Positions 1-7,928 of a stretch of DNA of 64,000 bases are shown piece after piece. The DNA comes from CBDCGJ01 sp965238305 (GTDB taxonomy: Bacteria > Pseudomonadota > Alphaproteobacteria > GCA-2731375), in NCBI GenBank assembly GCA_965238305.1, contig CBDEHK010000001.1, positions 2,790,001 through 2,854,000 of the forward strand, written 5' to 3'. Numbering within the stretch: position 1 is the stretch's first letter; the number at the start of each line of letters is the position of its first letter. The notes beneath the pieces are model-generated. The model saw only the letters and a list, made by a program, of their open reading frames with translations. It did no database searches and was not told the DNA's origin. A program made the translations under genes and the position numbers.

Positions 1-552
1 GGCCAAGTCAGAAATAGGCGAGTTGGTAATCCACATTTTGGCGCCGTTCAGAACATACCCACCGTCAACCTTGGCAGCGCGTGTCACCATACTGGCTGGA
101 TCACTGCCATGATCCGGCTCCGTTAAGCCGAAACAACCAACGAATTCACCGGAGGCCAATTTTGGCAGAAATTTCTGCCGCTGCTCTTCGCTGCCGTAAG
201 CGTGGATTGGATGCATCACCAGGCTGGATTGGACACTGGCGGCGGAACGATAACCGCTGTCGATTTTTTCAATTTCCTGGGCAATGATGCCATAGGAAAC
301 ATAACCGACCCCCGCGCAACCGTAACCGTCGATCGTCGCGCCTAAAAGGCCGACTTCACCCATTTCGTTCATGATGTCACGGTCGAAATGATCATTGAGG
401 GTGGCATCGACGACGCGCGGCAATAGTTTGTCCTGGCAATAATCGCGCGCTGTGTCGCGTATTATACGCTCCTCTTCCGTCAATTGATCTTCTATCAAGA
501 AGGGATCTTCCCAAACAAATCCATCCAATGCGACGCCAGCGTTTCCACTCAT
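1..552 (-). CDS. gcdH: Glutaryl-CoA dehydrogenase, N-terminal 184 residues (cut by window edge)
   Basis: FAD-dependent acyl-CoA dehydrogenase that converts glutaryl-CoA to crotonyl-CoA in lysine, tryptophan and glutarate breakdown. The reverse strand reads open from an ATG at 552-550 to the window start. Near the end it carries the family block FGLTEPDHGSDPASM followed by GAKMWITNSPI, which is typical of the glutaryl-CoA dehydrogenase branch rather than of general acyl-CoA dehydrogenases. The catalytic Glu and the C-terminal half lie outside the window. A GAGG Shine-Dalgarno lies about 12 nt upstream. It diverges from hemA across a 292-bp gap containing paired palindromes that may control it. 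Confidence 0.9.
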   Translation of the reverse strand, partial: MSGNAGVALDGFVWEDPFLIEDQLTEEERIIRDTARDYCQDKLLPRVVDATLNDHFDRDIMNEMGEVGLLGATIDGYGCAGVGYVSYGIIAQEIEKIDSGYRSAASVQSSLVMHPIHAYGSEEQRQKFLPKLASGEFVGCFGLTEPDHGSDPASMVTRAAKVDGGYVLNGAKMWITNSPISDLA

Positions 553-602
553 TTTTGTCCAACCTCAGTTTGAAATATCGAATTTACATGCCTTTAACAA
601 CA

Positions 603-616
603 TTGTTGTACAACAA
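603..616. promoter_or_regulatory. Perfect 14-bp palindrome, candidate operator 1 (gcdH side)
   Basis: TTGTTGTACAACAA is a perfect inverted repeat. It contains TTGT-N3-ACAA, the half-site arrangement (TNGT-N3-ACNA) known for FadR-subfamily GntR repressors. It lies between the two divergent genes and just downstream of a minus-strand TATAAC (complement of 634-639) that could be the gcdH -10 box. A near copy lies at 698-711. The bound regulator is not encoded in the window, so its identity is inference. Confidence 0.5.
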
Positions 617-668
617 GGCACGCGAGTTGACGTTGTTATATGCATAACCCTGGCAATTGACTAGAGAT

Positions 669-697
669 TTGATCAATTGTGACTTGGTTAATATGAT
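669..697 (+). promoter_or_regulatory. Candidate hemA promoter
   Basis: TTGATC (669-674) and TATGAT (692-697) are separated by 17 nt, a good sigma70-type match. The predicted start is near 704, which gives a leader of about 140 nt before hemA. The second palindrome copy (698-711) would cover the transcription start, a classic position for repression. Confidence 0.5.
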
Positions 698-711
698 TTG
701 GCGTACAACAA
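698..711. promoter_or_regulatory. Near-palindrome, candidate operator 2 (hemA side)
   Basis: TTGGCGTACAACAA matches the perfect palindrome at 603-616 in 12 of 14 positions and keeps the right half GTACAACAA intact. The two sites are 95 bp apart, close to nine helical turns. It abuts the candidate hemA -10 box. Confidence 0.45.
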
Positions 712-844
712 TATTGCCTGTTATTAATTTGTTAGTGTGGAGCATCGACGTTCAGATGCCGATGAGGCTGCGGCTAAGTGTCGCGAGGTATGCCAGTTTT
801 GTTTTGGGTAGTATTGCGCGACGTAAAGCAAGGAAATAACCGAA

Positions 845-2056
845 ATGAATTACGAGAAGATTTTCGCCGATAAAATCGCTGACATTCAATCCGAAGGCCG
901 TTATCGGGTTTTTGCTGAATTGTCGCGCGAACGGGGAAACTTTCCGCATGCGACTTGGCACAAAAACGGCGAAGAACTATCGGTCCGCGTATGGTGTTCC
1001 AACGATTATCTTGGCATGGGCCAGCATCCGGATGTCATCGCGGCGATGCATCAGGCATTGGACGAAGTTGGGGCCGGCTCCGGTGGCACACGAAATATCT
1101 CCGGGACCAATCATTATCATGTTTTGCTGGAACGCGAGCTCGCCGATTTGCACCAGAAGGAAGCGGCGCTGATTTTCACCTCTGGTTATATCTCCAATGA
1201 AGCAACCTTATCGACGATGGGGAAGTTAATGCCCGGTTGCATCATCTTTTCTGACGAATTGAATCATGCCTCGATGATCGAAGGCATTCGACACGGCAAT
1301 TGTGCCAAAAAAATTTGGCGCCACAATGATGTATCGCATTTAGAAGAGCTGCTCGCTGAAGCGGACCCGGATGCGCCCAAGCTTATCGCATTTGAATCGG
1401 TTTATTCGATGGATGGCGACATCGCCCCAATTGCGGAAATTTGCGATCTAGCGGACAAATACAATGCCCTGACTTATTTGGATGAAGTTCATGCCGTTGG
1501 TCTCTATGGCCCGCGCGGCGGTGGCATCGCCGAACGCGAAGGGTTAATGCATCGTCTCGACATCATTGAAGGGACATTGGCCAAGGCTTACGGCGTGATG
1601 GGTGGTTTCATTACAAGCAGCCAAAACCTTGTCGACTGCATTCGAAGTTTCGCCCAAAGTTTTATATTTTCCACCTCTTTATCGCCGGTATTGGCAGCCG
1701 GTGCGTTGGCGAGTGTGCGTCATCTGAAAGCGTCGACGATTGAGCGGCAGGAACATCAAAAACGTGCGACACGACTAAAAACATTGCTGCGGGAAGCCGA
1801 GTTGCCGGTCATGGATTCACAGAGCCACATCGTTCCTGTCATGGTTGGCGATCCGATATTGTGTAAATTGGCGTCTGATAAGTTGTTGGAAGAACACGGC
1901 ATTTATGTCCAACCGATCAATTATCCGACCGTGCCAAAGGGGACAGAGCGGTTGCGATTTACACCGACACCATTCCACAATGATGATATGTTGAGAGAAT
2001 TAGTCACAGCATTAAAGCAGGTTTGGCAGGAACTGAGTTTAAGGGAAGCCGCCTGA
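845..2056 (+). CDS. hemA: 5-aminolevulinate synthase
   Basis: PLP enzyme that condenses glycine with succinyl-CoA to give 5-aminolevulinate, the first step of heme, cobalamin and bacteriochlorophyll synthesis by the C4 route used in alphaproteobacteria and mitochondria. At 403 aa it has full family length. Visible motifs include CSNDYLGM near residue 50, GAGSGGTRNISGT near 80, DEVHAVGLYG near 215, and GTLAKAYGVMGG, in which Lys247 should form the Schiff base with PLP. The ATG is preceded by an AAGGA Shine-Dalgarno. It stands apart from other heme genes and shares its upstream region with divergent gcdH. Confidence 0.97.
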   Translation: MNYEKIFADKIADIQSEGRYRVFAELSRERGNFPHATWHKNGEELSVRVWCSNDYLGMGQHPDVIAAMHQALDEVGAGSGGTRNISGTNHYHVLLERELADLHQKEAALIFTSGYISNEATLSTMGKLMPGCIIFSDELNHASMIEGIRHGNCAKKIWRHNDVSHLEELLAEADPDAPKLIAFESVYSMDGDIAPIAEICDLADKYNALTYLDEVHAVGLYGPRGGGIAEREGLMHRLDIIEGTLAKAYGVMGGFITSSQNLVDCIRSFAQSFIFSTSLSPVLAAGALASVRHLKASTIERQEHQKRATRLKTLLREAELPVMDSQSHIVPVMVGDPILCKLASDKLLEEHGIYVQPINYPTVPKGTERLRFTPTPFHNDDMLRELVTALKQVWQELSLREAA

Positions 2057-2065
2057 TTGTACGGG

Positions 2066-2287
2066 ATGAGCCGGAAGCAGCAGTATTTTATAGAATTTCA
2101 TCAAGTTGGTCGGTTTGTCAAAGTGACAGCAATCGATCCGGTCACTAGGCTTGAAGTATCGATTGTTGGCGATCCATCTGCGACACAGAACTATCTCTCG
2201 AATGTCGCAATAAAAAAATTACAATATGTGCTGAATAAGAAGATTAAGGATGCCGACACTGCGCGAAAAGATGGTCTGTTGATCTAA
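2066..2287 (+). CDS. Small conserved alphaproteobacterial protein (DUF6898-like)
   Basis: A 73-aa protein with an N-terminal stretch YFIEFHQVGRFVKVTAIDP followed by TRLEVSIVGD, and a basic C-terminal helix. The pattern resembles the short DUF6898-type proteins of alphaproteobacteria, recalled from memory. No signal peptide or membrane segment is visible, and the function is unknown. It begins 10 nt after the hemA stop, so it is probably co-transcribed with hemA. I chose the ATG at 2066; an in-frame TTG at 2057 directly after the hemA stop is the alternative. Confidence 0.65.
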   Translation: MSRKQQYFIEFHQVGRFVKVTAIDPVTRLEVSIVGDPSATQNYLSNVAIKKLQYVLNKKIKDADTARKDGLLI

Positions 2288-2298
2288 TTTGCAGCTGC

Positions 2299-2730
2299 TC
2301 AGCGACTTGTTCTTTGACTATTCGATTTTTGGCCAAGTCCAATTGTCTTCGCAAAATTAGAGCGTTGCTTGGAATAGTTTGGTGCCACCATCGGATAATC
2401 GGCAGGAAGACGCCACTTTCGGCGATAATCCTCCGGGCTTAAATTGTACTGTGTCCGAAGGTATCGCTTCAGCATTTTCAGCTTTTTGCCATCTTCCAAA
2501 CACACGATGAAATCCGGTTGGATAGATCGGCGAATAGATACTGCTGGTTTCAATTCTAGCAGACTATCGGGCCCATTCGCACTGTCCAACATCTGCAGTG
2601 TCGTGAAAGTCGACTGGACTAAACCCGGCAGTGCATCTACTGCGACAGAATTGTTGCTCACGTAGGACGCCACAATTTCCGCAGCCATCTTAATCAATAT
2701 TTCAAAAGGAATTTTTTCGTTATCTGACAT
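2299..2730 (-). CDS. mucR: MucR/Ros-family transcriptional regulator lacking the zinc ligands
   Basis: A 143-aa member of the alphaproteobacterial Ros/MucR family of H-NS-like global regulators. An N-terminal helical region, which carries oligomerisation in the family, is followed by the DNA-binding domain with CLEDGKKLKMLKRYL and the conserved tail DYPMVAPNYSKQRS. The classical Ros finger uses Cys-x2-Cys-x9-His-x4-His. Here the equivalent positions are Cys77, Asp80, Tyr90 and Tyr95, so only one ligand survives. Zinc-free members are known in the family, so the fold may stand without metal. It converges on the hemA unit and has an AT-rich upstream region that could be its own target. Confidence 0.88.
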   Translation of the reverse strand: MSDNEKIPFEILIKMAAEIVASYVSNNSVAVDALPGLVQSTFTTLQMLDSANGPDSLLELKPAVSIRRSIQPDFIVCLEDGKKLKMLKRYLRTQYNLSPEDYRRKWRLPADYPMVAPNYSKQRSNFAKTIGLGQKSNSQRTSR

Positions 2731-2745
2731 AAAAAAACCGAAATT

Positions 2746-2780
2746 AAGTAACCAATATTTTAACTACTAATATATTACTT
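2746..2780. promoter_or_regulatory. AT-rich inverted repeat upstream of mucR, possible self-regulation site
   Basis: AAGTAA (2746-2751) and TTACTT (2775-2780) form a 6-bp inverted repeat around a nearly pure A/T stretch containing two AATAT steps, 16 nt upstream of the mucR start. MucR proteins are known to bind AT-rich sites with TpA steps and to repress their own genes. Binding here is inference. Confidence 0.35.
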
Positions 2781-3227
2781 ACGGAGATTGTCAATATTTC
2801 TACAATAAATCATTTATTTTTTTCGATGCGGTATTGGAAAACAAGGTAATACACAAGAACATAAATAAGTAAAGACATCGTACCGGCTAAATTTCTCCGA
2901 TCGTTTCGTGGCAACGTTGAAATTGTGATGACTTTTCGAGAAATAAGTTGATGTTTTATCCAGTTATTCTTTGTACCTTTGTGGTTGGGGTAGTTTGCAT
3001 CGCATCTGCTGGCTATCGCCACCAAGATATGATATGGCGTTTGGAAGGTGAGCCACATTATCTGGTTATTTGGCAACTGAACTGGTGATCTAACAGCAAG
3101 TCGTTCAATTGAGTGGTTTGCCGACCGATCAATGCTAATCTTTGTGCCCATAGAGCCTAGCGTGCCTGACTTAAACTCGATCTCCACCTTGCGCTAGTGT
3201 GGCGCATATTGACCAGGAATATGATTA
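2781..3227. other. 447-bp non-coding stretch between mucR and glyA
   Basis: The mucR end is A/T-rich. The rest is of ordinary composition. I see no convincing promoter box, riboswitch fold or RNA gene; the glyA promoter must lie here but was not recognised. A minus-strand open frame at 2810-3187 exists but looks accidental. Confidence 0.5.
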
Positions 3228-4529
3228 ATGTCGTCAGATCCAATGCGCGATGAAGCCATCAAATCCAGTGGATTTTTCAGCCAAGACCTATCCGAAGCCG
3301 ATCCTGCATTGTTCGCCGGTATCGAAGGCGAATTGCACCGCCAACGCTACGAAATTGAATTGATCGCGTCCGAAAATATTGTTTCGAAAGCAGTGCTGCA
3401 GGCGCAGGGCAGTGTCATGACGAACAAATACGCCGAAGGTTATTCTGGCCGCCGCTATTATGGTGGTTGTGAACATGTGGATGTGGCGGAAGATTTGGCG
3501 ATTGAACGGGCCAAAAAACTGTTTGGATGCAGTTTTGCAAATGTGCAGCCGCATTCCGGAGCGCAGGCCAACCAGGCCGTGTTTATGGCTTTGATGAAAC
3601 CGGGTGATACCTTTATGGGCTTATCGCTAGATGCGGGAGGCCATTTGACCCACGGCGCCAAGCCGAACATGAGCGGCAAATGGTTTGATGTAGTGCCCTA
3701 TAACGTTAATCGGGATGATCATCGCATTAATATGGATGAACTGGCAGATTTGGCGAAGACCCACAAACCAAAAGTAATTGTTGCTGGTGGTTCCGCATAT
3801 CCCCGACAAATAGATTTTAAAGCCATGCGACAAATTGCTGATTCTGTCGACGCTTATCTGATGGTTGATATGGCGCATTTCGCTGGTCTGGTTGCTGGTG
3901 ACGCTCATCCAAGCCCGTTGCCACATGCACATGTGGTAACGACGACGACACATAAAACCTTACGCGGCCCGCGTGGCGGTATGATTCTGTCTAATCACGA
4001 AGACTTGGGAAAGAAAATCAACTCGGCGGTTTTTCCGGGCCTGCAAGGTGGACCGCTGATGCATGTCATTGCCGCCAAAGCAGTAGCGTTCGGCGAAGCA
4101 TTGCGCCCGGAATTCAAATCCTATGCGCATGCTGTAGTGGAAAACGCCCGAGCCTTGGCATCGGTACTGAAAGATCGCGGTCTGGATCTGGTATCCGACG
4201 GGACCGACACACATTTGATGCTTGTCGATGTGCGGCCAAAAAGATTGAACGGGAAAGATGCGGAAGCCGCCCTTAGCCGAGCTGCGATCACCTGCAACAA
4301 AAATGGTATTCCCTACGATCCGGAAAAGCCGATGATCACGTCTGGTGTCCGCCTTGGTACGCCTGCCGGGACTACACGCGGCTTCGGCGTCGCCGAATTT
4401 CAACAGATCGGTCACTTAATCGCCGATGTCCTTGATGGTGCCTCAACCGCCGAAGAGGGGAATTCAAATGTTGAGGCAGAAGTAAAAGCCAAGGTCGAAG
4501 CCTTGTGCGAAGCTTTCCCAATCTATTAG
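3228..4529 (+). CDS. glyA: Serine hydroxymethyltransferase
   Basis: PLP enzyme that interconverts serine and glycine while charging tetrahydrofolate with a one-carbon unit. It supplies purine and thymidylate synthesis, and its glycine could also feed HemA. At 433 aa it has full length with a short N-terminal extension. Visible motifs are ELIASENIVS near residue 45, NKYAEGYSGRRYYGG, and TTTTHKTLRGPRGG, in which Lys243 is the PLP lysine. The ATG follows AGGA. It heads the co-directional glyA-nrdR-rib unit, as in many alphaproteobacteria. Confidence 0.97.
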   Translation: MSSDPMRDEAIKSSGFFSQDLSEADPALFAGIEGELHRQRYEIELIASENIVSKAVLQAQGSVMTNKYAEGYSGRRYYGGCEHVDVAEDLAIERAKKLFGCSFANVQPHSGAQANQAVFMALMKPGDTFMGLSLDAGGHLTHGAKPNMSGKWFDVVPYNVNRDDHRINMDELADLAKTHKPKVIVAGGSAYPRQIDFKAMRQIADSVDAYLMVDMAHFAGLVAGDAHPSPLPHAHVVTTTTHKTLRGPRGGMILSNHEDLGKKINSAVFPGLQGGPLMHVIAAKAVAFGEALRPEFKSYAHAVVENARALASVLKDRGLDLVSDGTDTHLMLVDVRPKRLNGKDAEAALSRAAITCNKNGIPYDPEKPMITSGVRLGTPAGTTRGFGVAEFQQIGHLIADVLDGASTAEEGNSNVEAEVKAKVEALCEAFPIY

Positions 4530-4596
4530 GGTAGTGTTGAACGATTCGCACTCCCATACGCCTTTTTTTGTTCGAAGGCATGAATAGGAAATAAAT

Positions 4597-5061
4597 ATGC
4601 GCTGCCCATTTTGTGCTTCGAATGATACCCAAGTGAAGGATAGTCGGCCCACGGACGACAATACGGCTATTCGTCGGCGCCGATTCTGCCCAGATTGCGG
4701 ATCCAGATTTACGACATTTGAACGGGTGCATCTGCGCGACCTGACAATTGTGAAGCGAAGTGGAAAACGTTCGCAATTCGATCGCGATAAACTGATGCGT
4801 TCAATTCAGATCGCCGCCCGCAAACGCCCAATTGATGAAGAACGGATAGAGCGCATCGTGAATAGCATTCAACGACGCTTGGAAAGCTCCGGCGAAAGCG
4901 AGATCAAATCCGTCTACGTCGGTGAATTGGTGATGGAGGCGTTATCACAACTTGATCCTGTTGCTTATGTGCGTTTCGCGTCAGTCTATCGGAACTTCCG
5001 CGAGGCGCAGGACTTCGAGGACTTTGTCGATGAATTACGCGGCGAGCCTGATCCAGAGTAA
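4597..5061 (+). CDS. nrdR: Transcriptional repressor NrdR
   Basis: Zinc- and nucleotide-sensing repressor of ribonucleotide reductase genes. The 154-aa protein has an N-terminal zinc ribbon (Cys3, Cys6, Cys31, Cys34) followed by an ATP-cone domain that senses ATP/dATP, recognisable from VKRSGKRSQFDRDKL through VYRNF. Family length is normal. Its stop codon is immediately followed by the ribD ATG, so translation is probably coupled. The position between glyA and ribD is a common proteobacterial arrangement. Confidence 0.96.
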   Translation: MRCPFCASNDTQVKDSRPTDDNTAIRRRRFCPDCGSRFTTFERVHLRDLTIVKRSGKRSQFDRDKLMRSIQIAARKRPIDEERIERIVNSIQRRLESSGESEIKSVYVGELVMEALSQLDPVAYVRFASVYRNFREAQDFEDFVDELRGEPDPE

Positions 5062-6177
5062 ATGTCTGGCAGGTCGGAGCGGCAGATGAGCCTGGATACC
5101 GACAATCAATATATGCAGATCGCCTTGCGCCTGGCACGCCGGGGACTTGGGCAAGTTTGGCCGAACCCTGCTGTTGGTTGCGTCATCGTGAAAGATGGAC
5201 GGGTGGTCGGGCGCGGCCGGACGCAACCGGGCGGGCGACCGCACGCGGAAACCGAAGCCATTGCGCGAGCTGGGGGGGCGACAAAATCGGCAACCGCTTA
5301 TGTTACTTTGGAACCTTGCGCGCATCGAGGACAAACCCCGCCATGTGCCGAAGCTCTTGTCACTGCGGGTATCGTGCGGGTGGTAATTGCAATCCGTGAT
5401 CCCGACGAACGGGTCGCCGGTAAAGGTATCGCAACGCTACGACAAGCTGGTATTGAAGTGGATGAGGGTGTGCTGGATGCGGAAGCAGCAGATTTAAATG
5501 TCGGATTTTTGTTCCGTATTACGCAAAACCGCCCCTTCGTCGGATTAAAAGTCGCTACGACACTGGATGGTGCGATTGCGACAAATAGCCGGCATAGCCA
5601 ATGGATCACCGGGCCCGAAGCGCGCGCGCGTGTACAGTTACTTCGTTCCCAACATGATGCGGTATTGACCGGTATCGGAACGGTCCTGGCAGACGATCCA
5701 ATATTGAATTGCCGCTTGCCAGGGCGCCGAAGGCAGCCGGTGCGTGTTGTAATGGATAGCCGGTTGCGGACGCCTTCCGACTGCCAATTAGTTCGGTCAG
5801 CTGGCGATATTCCTTTATGGATCATGAGCGCTAGCGACGACCCTGCGTCTGCTCTTAAACCAGCAGAAGTTATTACGATTGCGGGCGAAGAAGGAAGCGG
5901 CCGCGTTGCTCCACTCGCCGTCCTGCAAAAACTGGCTGAGCGCGGAATAACCCGCGTTATGATCGAAGCTGGTGCTGAAATAGCCGCGAGTTTTCTGCGT
6001 GTCGGTTTGGTCGACCAGCTTTATTGGTTTCGCGGGACCAAAATTGTTGGTGGTGATGGATTGTCGGTTTTTGATCACCTTGGGATCGACCGATTGGATC
6101 AGGCGATTGAGCTGAAACAACTGTCGTCTTCACGTGTCGGGAAAGACTTATTTGAAATCTTTGCGGTTCAGGCGTAG
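5062..6177 (+). CDS. ribD: Bifunctional pyrimidine deaminase/reductase RibD
   Basis: Catalyses the second and third steps of riboflavin synthesis: deamination of the pyrimidine, then NADPH-dependent reduction of the ribosyl side chain. The N-terminal zinc deaminase domain shows His61-Ala-Glu63 and Cys86/Cys95 in EPCAHRGQTPPC. The reductase domain begins near FVGLKVATTLDG (about residue 150) and continues to the end. At 371 aa the length is normal. I took the ATG directly abutting the nrdR stop; an in-frame ATG at 5089 is also possible. It is first of four rib genes; I saw no FMN riboswitch upstream. Confidence 0.95.
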   Translation: MSGRSERQMSLDTDNQYMQIALRLARRGLGQVWPNPAVGCVIVKDGRVVGRGRTQPGGRPHAETEAIARAGGATKSATAYVTLEPCAHRGQTPPCAEALVTAGIVRVVIAIRDPDERVAGKGIATLRQAGIEVDEGVLDAEAADLNVGFLFRITQNRPFVGLKVATTLDGAIATNSRHSQWITGPEARARVQLLRSQHDAVLTGIGTVLADDPILNCRLPGRRRQPVRVVMDSRLRTPSDCQLVRSAGDIPLWIMSASDDPASALKPAEVITIAGEEGSGRVAPLAVLQKLAERGITRVMIEAGAEIAASFLRVGLVDQLYWFRGTKIVGGDGLSVFDHLGIDRLDQAIELKQLSSSRVGKDLFEIFAVQA

Positions 6178-6186
6178 TTAATAACA

Positions 6187-6774
6187 ATGTTTACAGGAAT
6201 TATCACAGATGTCGGAAAAGTTGTCGGGCTGGAAGAAGCCGGCGATATCCATCTCACCATTGAAACGAATTTCGATCTCGACAATGTCGATATCGGTGCG
6301 TCTATTGCCTGCTCGGGGATCTGTCTAACGGTGGTACGAAAAGGCGACAAAACCTTCGACGTCACGGCCTCCAAGGAAACTTTGGATTGCACAAATCTTG
6401 ACGATTGGCGTGTAGGCGCTGGTGTTAACTTGGAACGCGCGTTGAAGGTCGGCGATGAAATAGGCGGCCACATCGTCTCAGGCCATGTCGATGGCGTTGG
6501 CCAGGTAGTCTCACTCAAGCCGGAGGGAGAGTCTATCCGCTTTACATTTGCCGCCCCTGATGAGATTAAGCGCTTCATCGCGCCAAAAGGGTCGGTGTCT
6601 GTGAACGGCGTTTCTTTGACGGTGAATGAGGTCGATGACGCCAACTTTGGGGTCAATTTGATCCCCCATACGCTGGAAATGACAACTTTCGGTGAAGTTA
6701 TTGTAGGTGACAGAGTGAATTTGGAGATCGACACGCTGGCCCGTTACGTTGGCCGGCTGTTGGACAAGGAGTAA
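6187..6774 (+). CDS. ribE: Riboflavin synthase, alpha chain
   Basis: Dismutates two molecules of 6,7-dimethyl-8-ribityllumazine to riboflavin and the ribityl-pyrimidine. The 195-aa protein begins with the diagnostic MFTGIITDVG. Internal duplication gives two beta-barrel lumazine-binding repeats, the second beginning near GGHIVSGHVDG (about residue 98). NGVSLTVNEV marks the second site. It starts 9 nt after ribD and ends 3 nt before ribBA, with an AAGGAG ribosome site for ribBA inside its last codons. Confidence 0.96.
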   Translation: MFTGIITDVGKVVGLEEAGDIHLTIETNFDLDNVDIGASIACSGICLTVVRKGDKTFDVTASKETLDCTNLDDWRVGAGVNLERALKVGDEIGGHIVSGHVDGVGQVVSLKPEGESIRFTFAAPDEIKRFIAPKGSVSVNGVSLTVNEVDDANFGVNLIPHTLEMTTFGEVIVGDRVNLEIDTLARYVGRLLDKE

Positions 6775-6777
6775 GAA

Positions 6778-7920
6778 TTGAGCGGTAATAAAAGCCTAGT
6801 CTCGCAAGTGAAGCGGCATGACTATATCTCGGATATCGACGAGATTTTGGAAGATGCCAAGGCGGGCAAAATGTTCATTCTCATCGACGATGAGGATCGC
6901 GAGAATGAAGGGGATCTGGTCATCCCGGCGCAATTCTGTGATGCCGAAGCGATTAACTTTATGGCCATGCACGGCCGCGGCTTGATTTGCCTAGCGTTGC
7001 CGAGCGAGCGGGTCGAATTCCTCGGCCTCAACCTAATGGAGCAGCGCAATCAATCCAGACACGGCACTGGTTTCACAGTTTCGATTGAAGCGCGAGAAGG
7101 CGTGACGACCGGTATTTCTGCCGCTGACCGTGCTTTGACGGTTCAAGTTGCCATCGACGAAAGCAGCGCCGCCCACGATATAACGACCCCTGGACACATA
7201 TTTCCGCTCCGCGCGCGGGACGGTGGTGTTCTGGTGCGTGCCGGACATACGGAGGCGACGGTCGATATTTCTCGTATGGCCGGATTAAACCCAGCTGCCG
7301 TTATTTGTGAAATAATGAACGACGACGGAACCATGGCCCGGCTGCCGGATTTAGTCCAGTTTGCCCAGTTCCACAATCTCAAAATCGGCACAATTGCAGA
7401 ATTGATCCACCATCGCCGGATGACCGAGAAGTATGTAAAACGCAGCATAGAAGCAGATCTGAATAGCCTTTATGGCGGCCATTTCCAAATGTTTGTCTAT
7501 GTAAATACAATCCACTATTCAGAACATATCGCTTTGGTTAAAGGCGATCTTAGTCAACCGGGTCCAGTCCTGGTACGGATGCATGCGCTGGATGTCTTAA
7601 GCGATGTATTAGGAGATCTAAATGGCAAAGCAAATCAGTTGCAATCAGCAATGAAAATGATTGCAGCCGAAGATCGCGGTGTCGTCGTCCTTATTCGTGA
7701 AGCGATGCCGCGAGCTTTATCCAACAACCTGCGGAAACGAGCCGGTCAACCCGTCGAAGAGGTACAGCTTCGCGATTATGGTATCGGGGCGCAGATTTTA
7801 GCCGATCTAGGTGTTCATGAAATGGTTCTTGCGACCAACAGCAAGTACAATATTGTTGGCCTGGACGGCTATGGACTAAAAGTTGTCGGGACCCGCCCAA
7901 TTGACAGCGCTGCCGGTTAA
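6778..7920 (+). CDS. ribBA: DHBP synthase with a degenerate GTP cyclohydrolase II domain (RibBX type)
   Basis: A 380-aa two-domain protein with a TTG start 10 nt after AAGGAG. The N-terminal half is an intact RibB (3,4-dihydroxy-2-butanone-4-phosphate synthase) that makes the four-carbon precursor from ribulose 5-phosphate; DDEDRENEGDL, which binds Mg, and RAGHTEATVDISRMAGL are present. The C-terminal half aligns with RibA, but the block normally holding three zinc cysteines reads RMHALDVLSDVLGDLNGK and has none. GTP cyclohydrolase II activity is therefore unlikely. This is the RibBX-like variant known in proteobacteria, which implies a separate RibA elsewhere. The degenerate domain may act as a scaffold or regulator (inference). 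Confidence 0.93.
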   Translation: MSGNKSLVSQVKRHDYISDIDEILEDAKAGKMFILIDDEDRENEGDLVIPAQFCDAEAINFMAMHGRGLICLALPSERVEFLGLNLMEQRNQSRHGTGFTVSIEAREGVTTGISAADRALTVQVAIDESSAAHDITTPGHIFPLRARDGGVLVRAGHTEATVDISRMAGLNPAAVICEIMNDDGTMARLPDLVQFAQFHNLKIGTIAELIHHRRMTEKYVKRSIEADLNSLYGGHFQMFVYVNTIHYSEHIALVKGDLSQPGPVLVRMHALDVLSDVLGDLNGKANQLQSAMKMIAAEDRGVVVLIREAMPRALSNNLRKRAGQPVEEVQLRDYGIGAQILADLGVHEMVLATNSKYNIVGLDGYGLKVVGTRPIDSAAG

Positions 7921-7928
7921 CAAGCTTG

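Noticed and set aside
654..679. CAATTGA...TCAATTG inverted repeat and TTGATCAA resembling an FNR box before hemA
   Set aside because: The spacing does not fit TTGAT-N4-ATCAA. The A/T-rich repeat overlaps the promoter boxes and may be chance.
657..839. A 60-codon plus-strand open frame upstream of hemA
   Set aside because: It overlaps the candidate hemA promoter and operator and has a random-looking sequence, so it is non-coding leader.
2810..3187. A 125-codon minus-strand open frame between mucR and glyA ending in a hydrophobic, Tyr-rich stretch
   Set aside because: No ribosome site, no recognisable motif, and composition like the A/T-rich spacer. It would also crowd the glyA promoter region.
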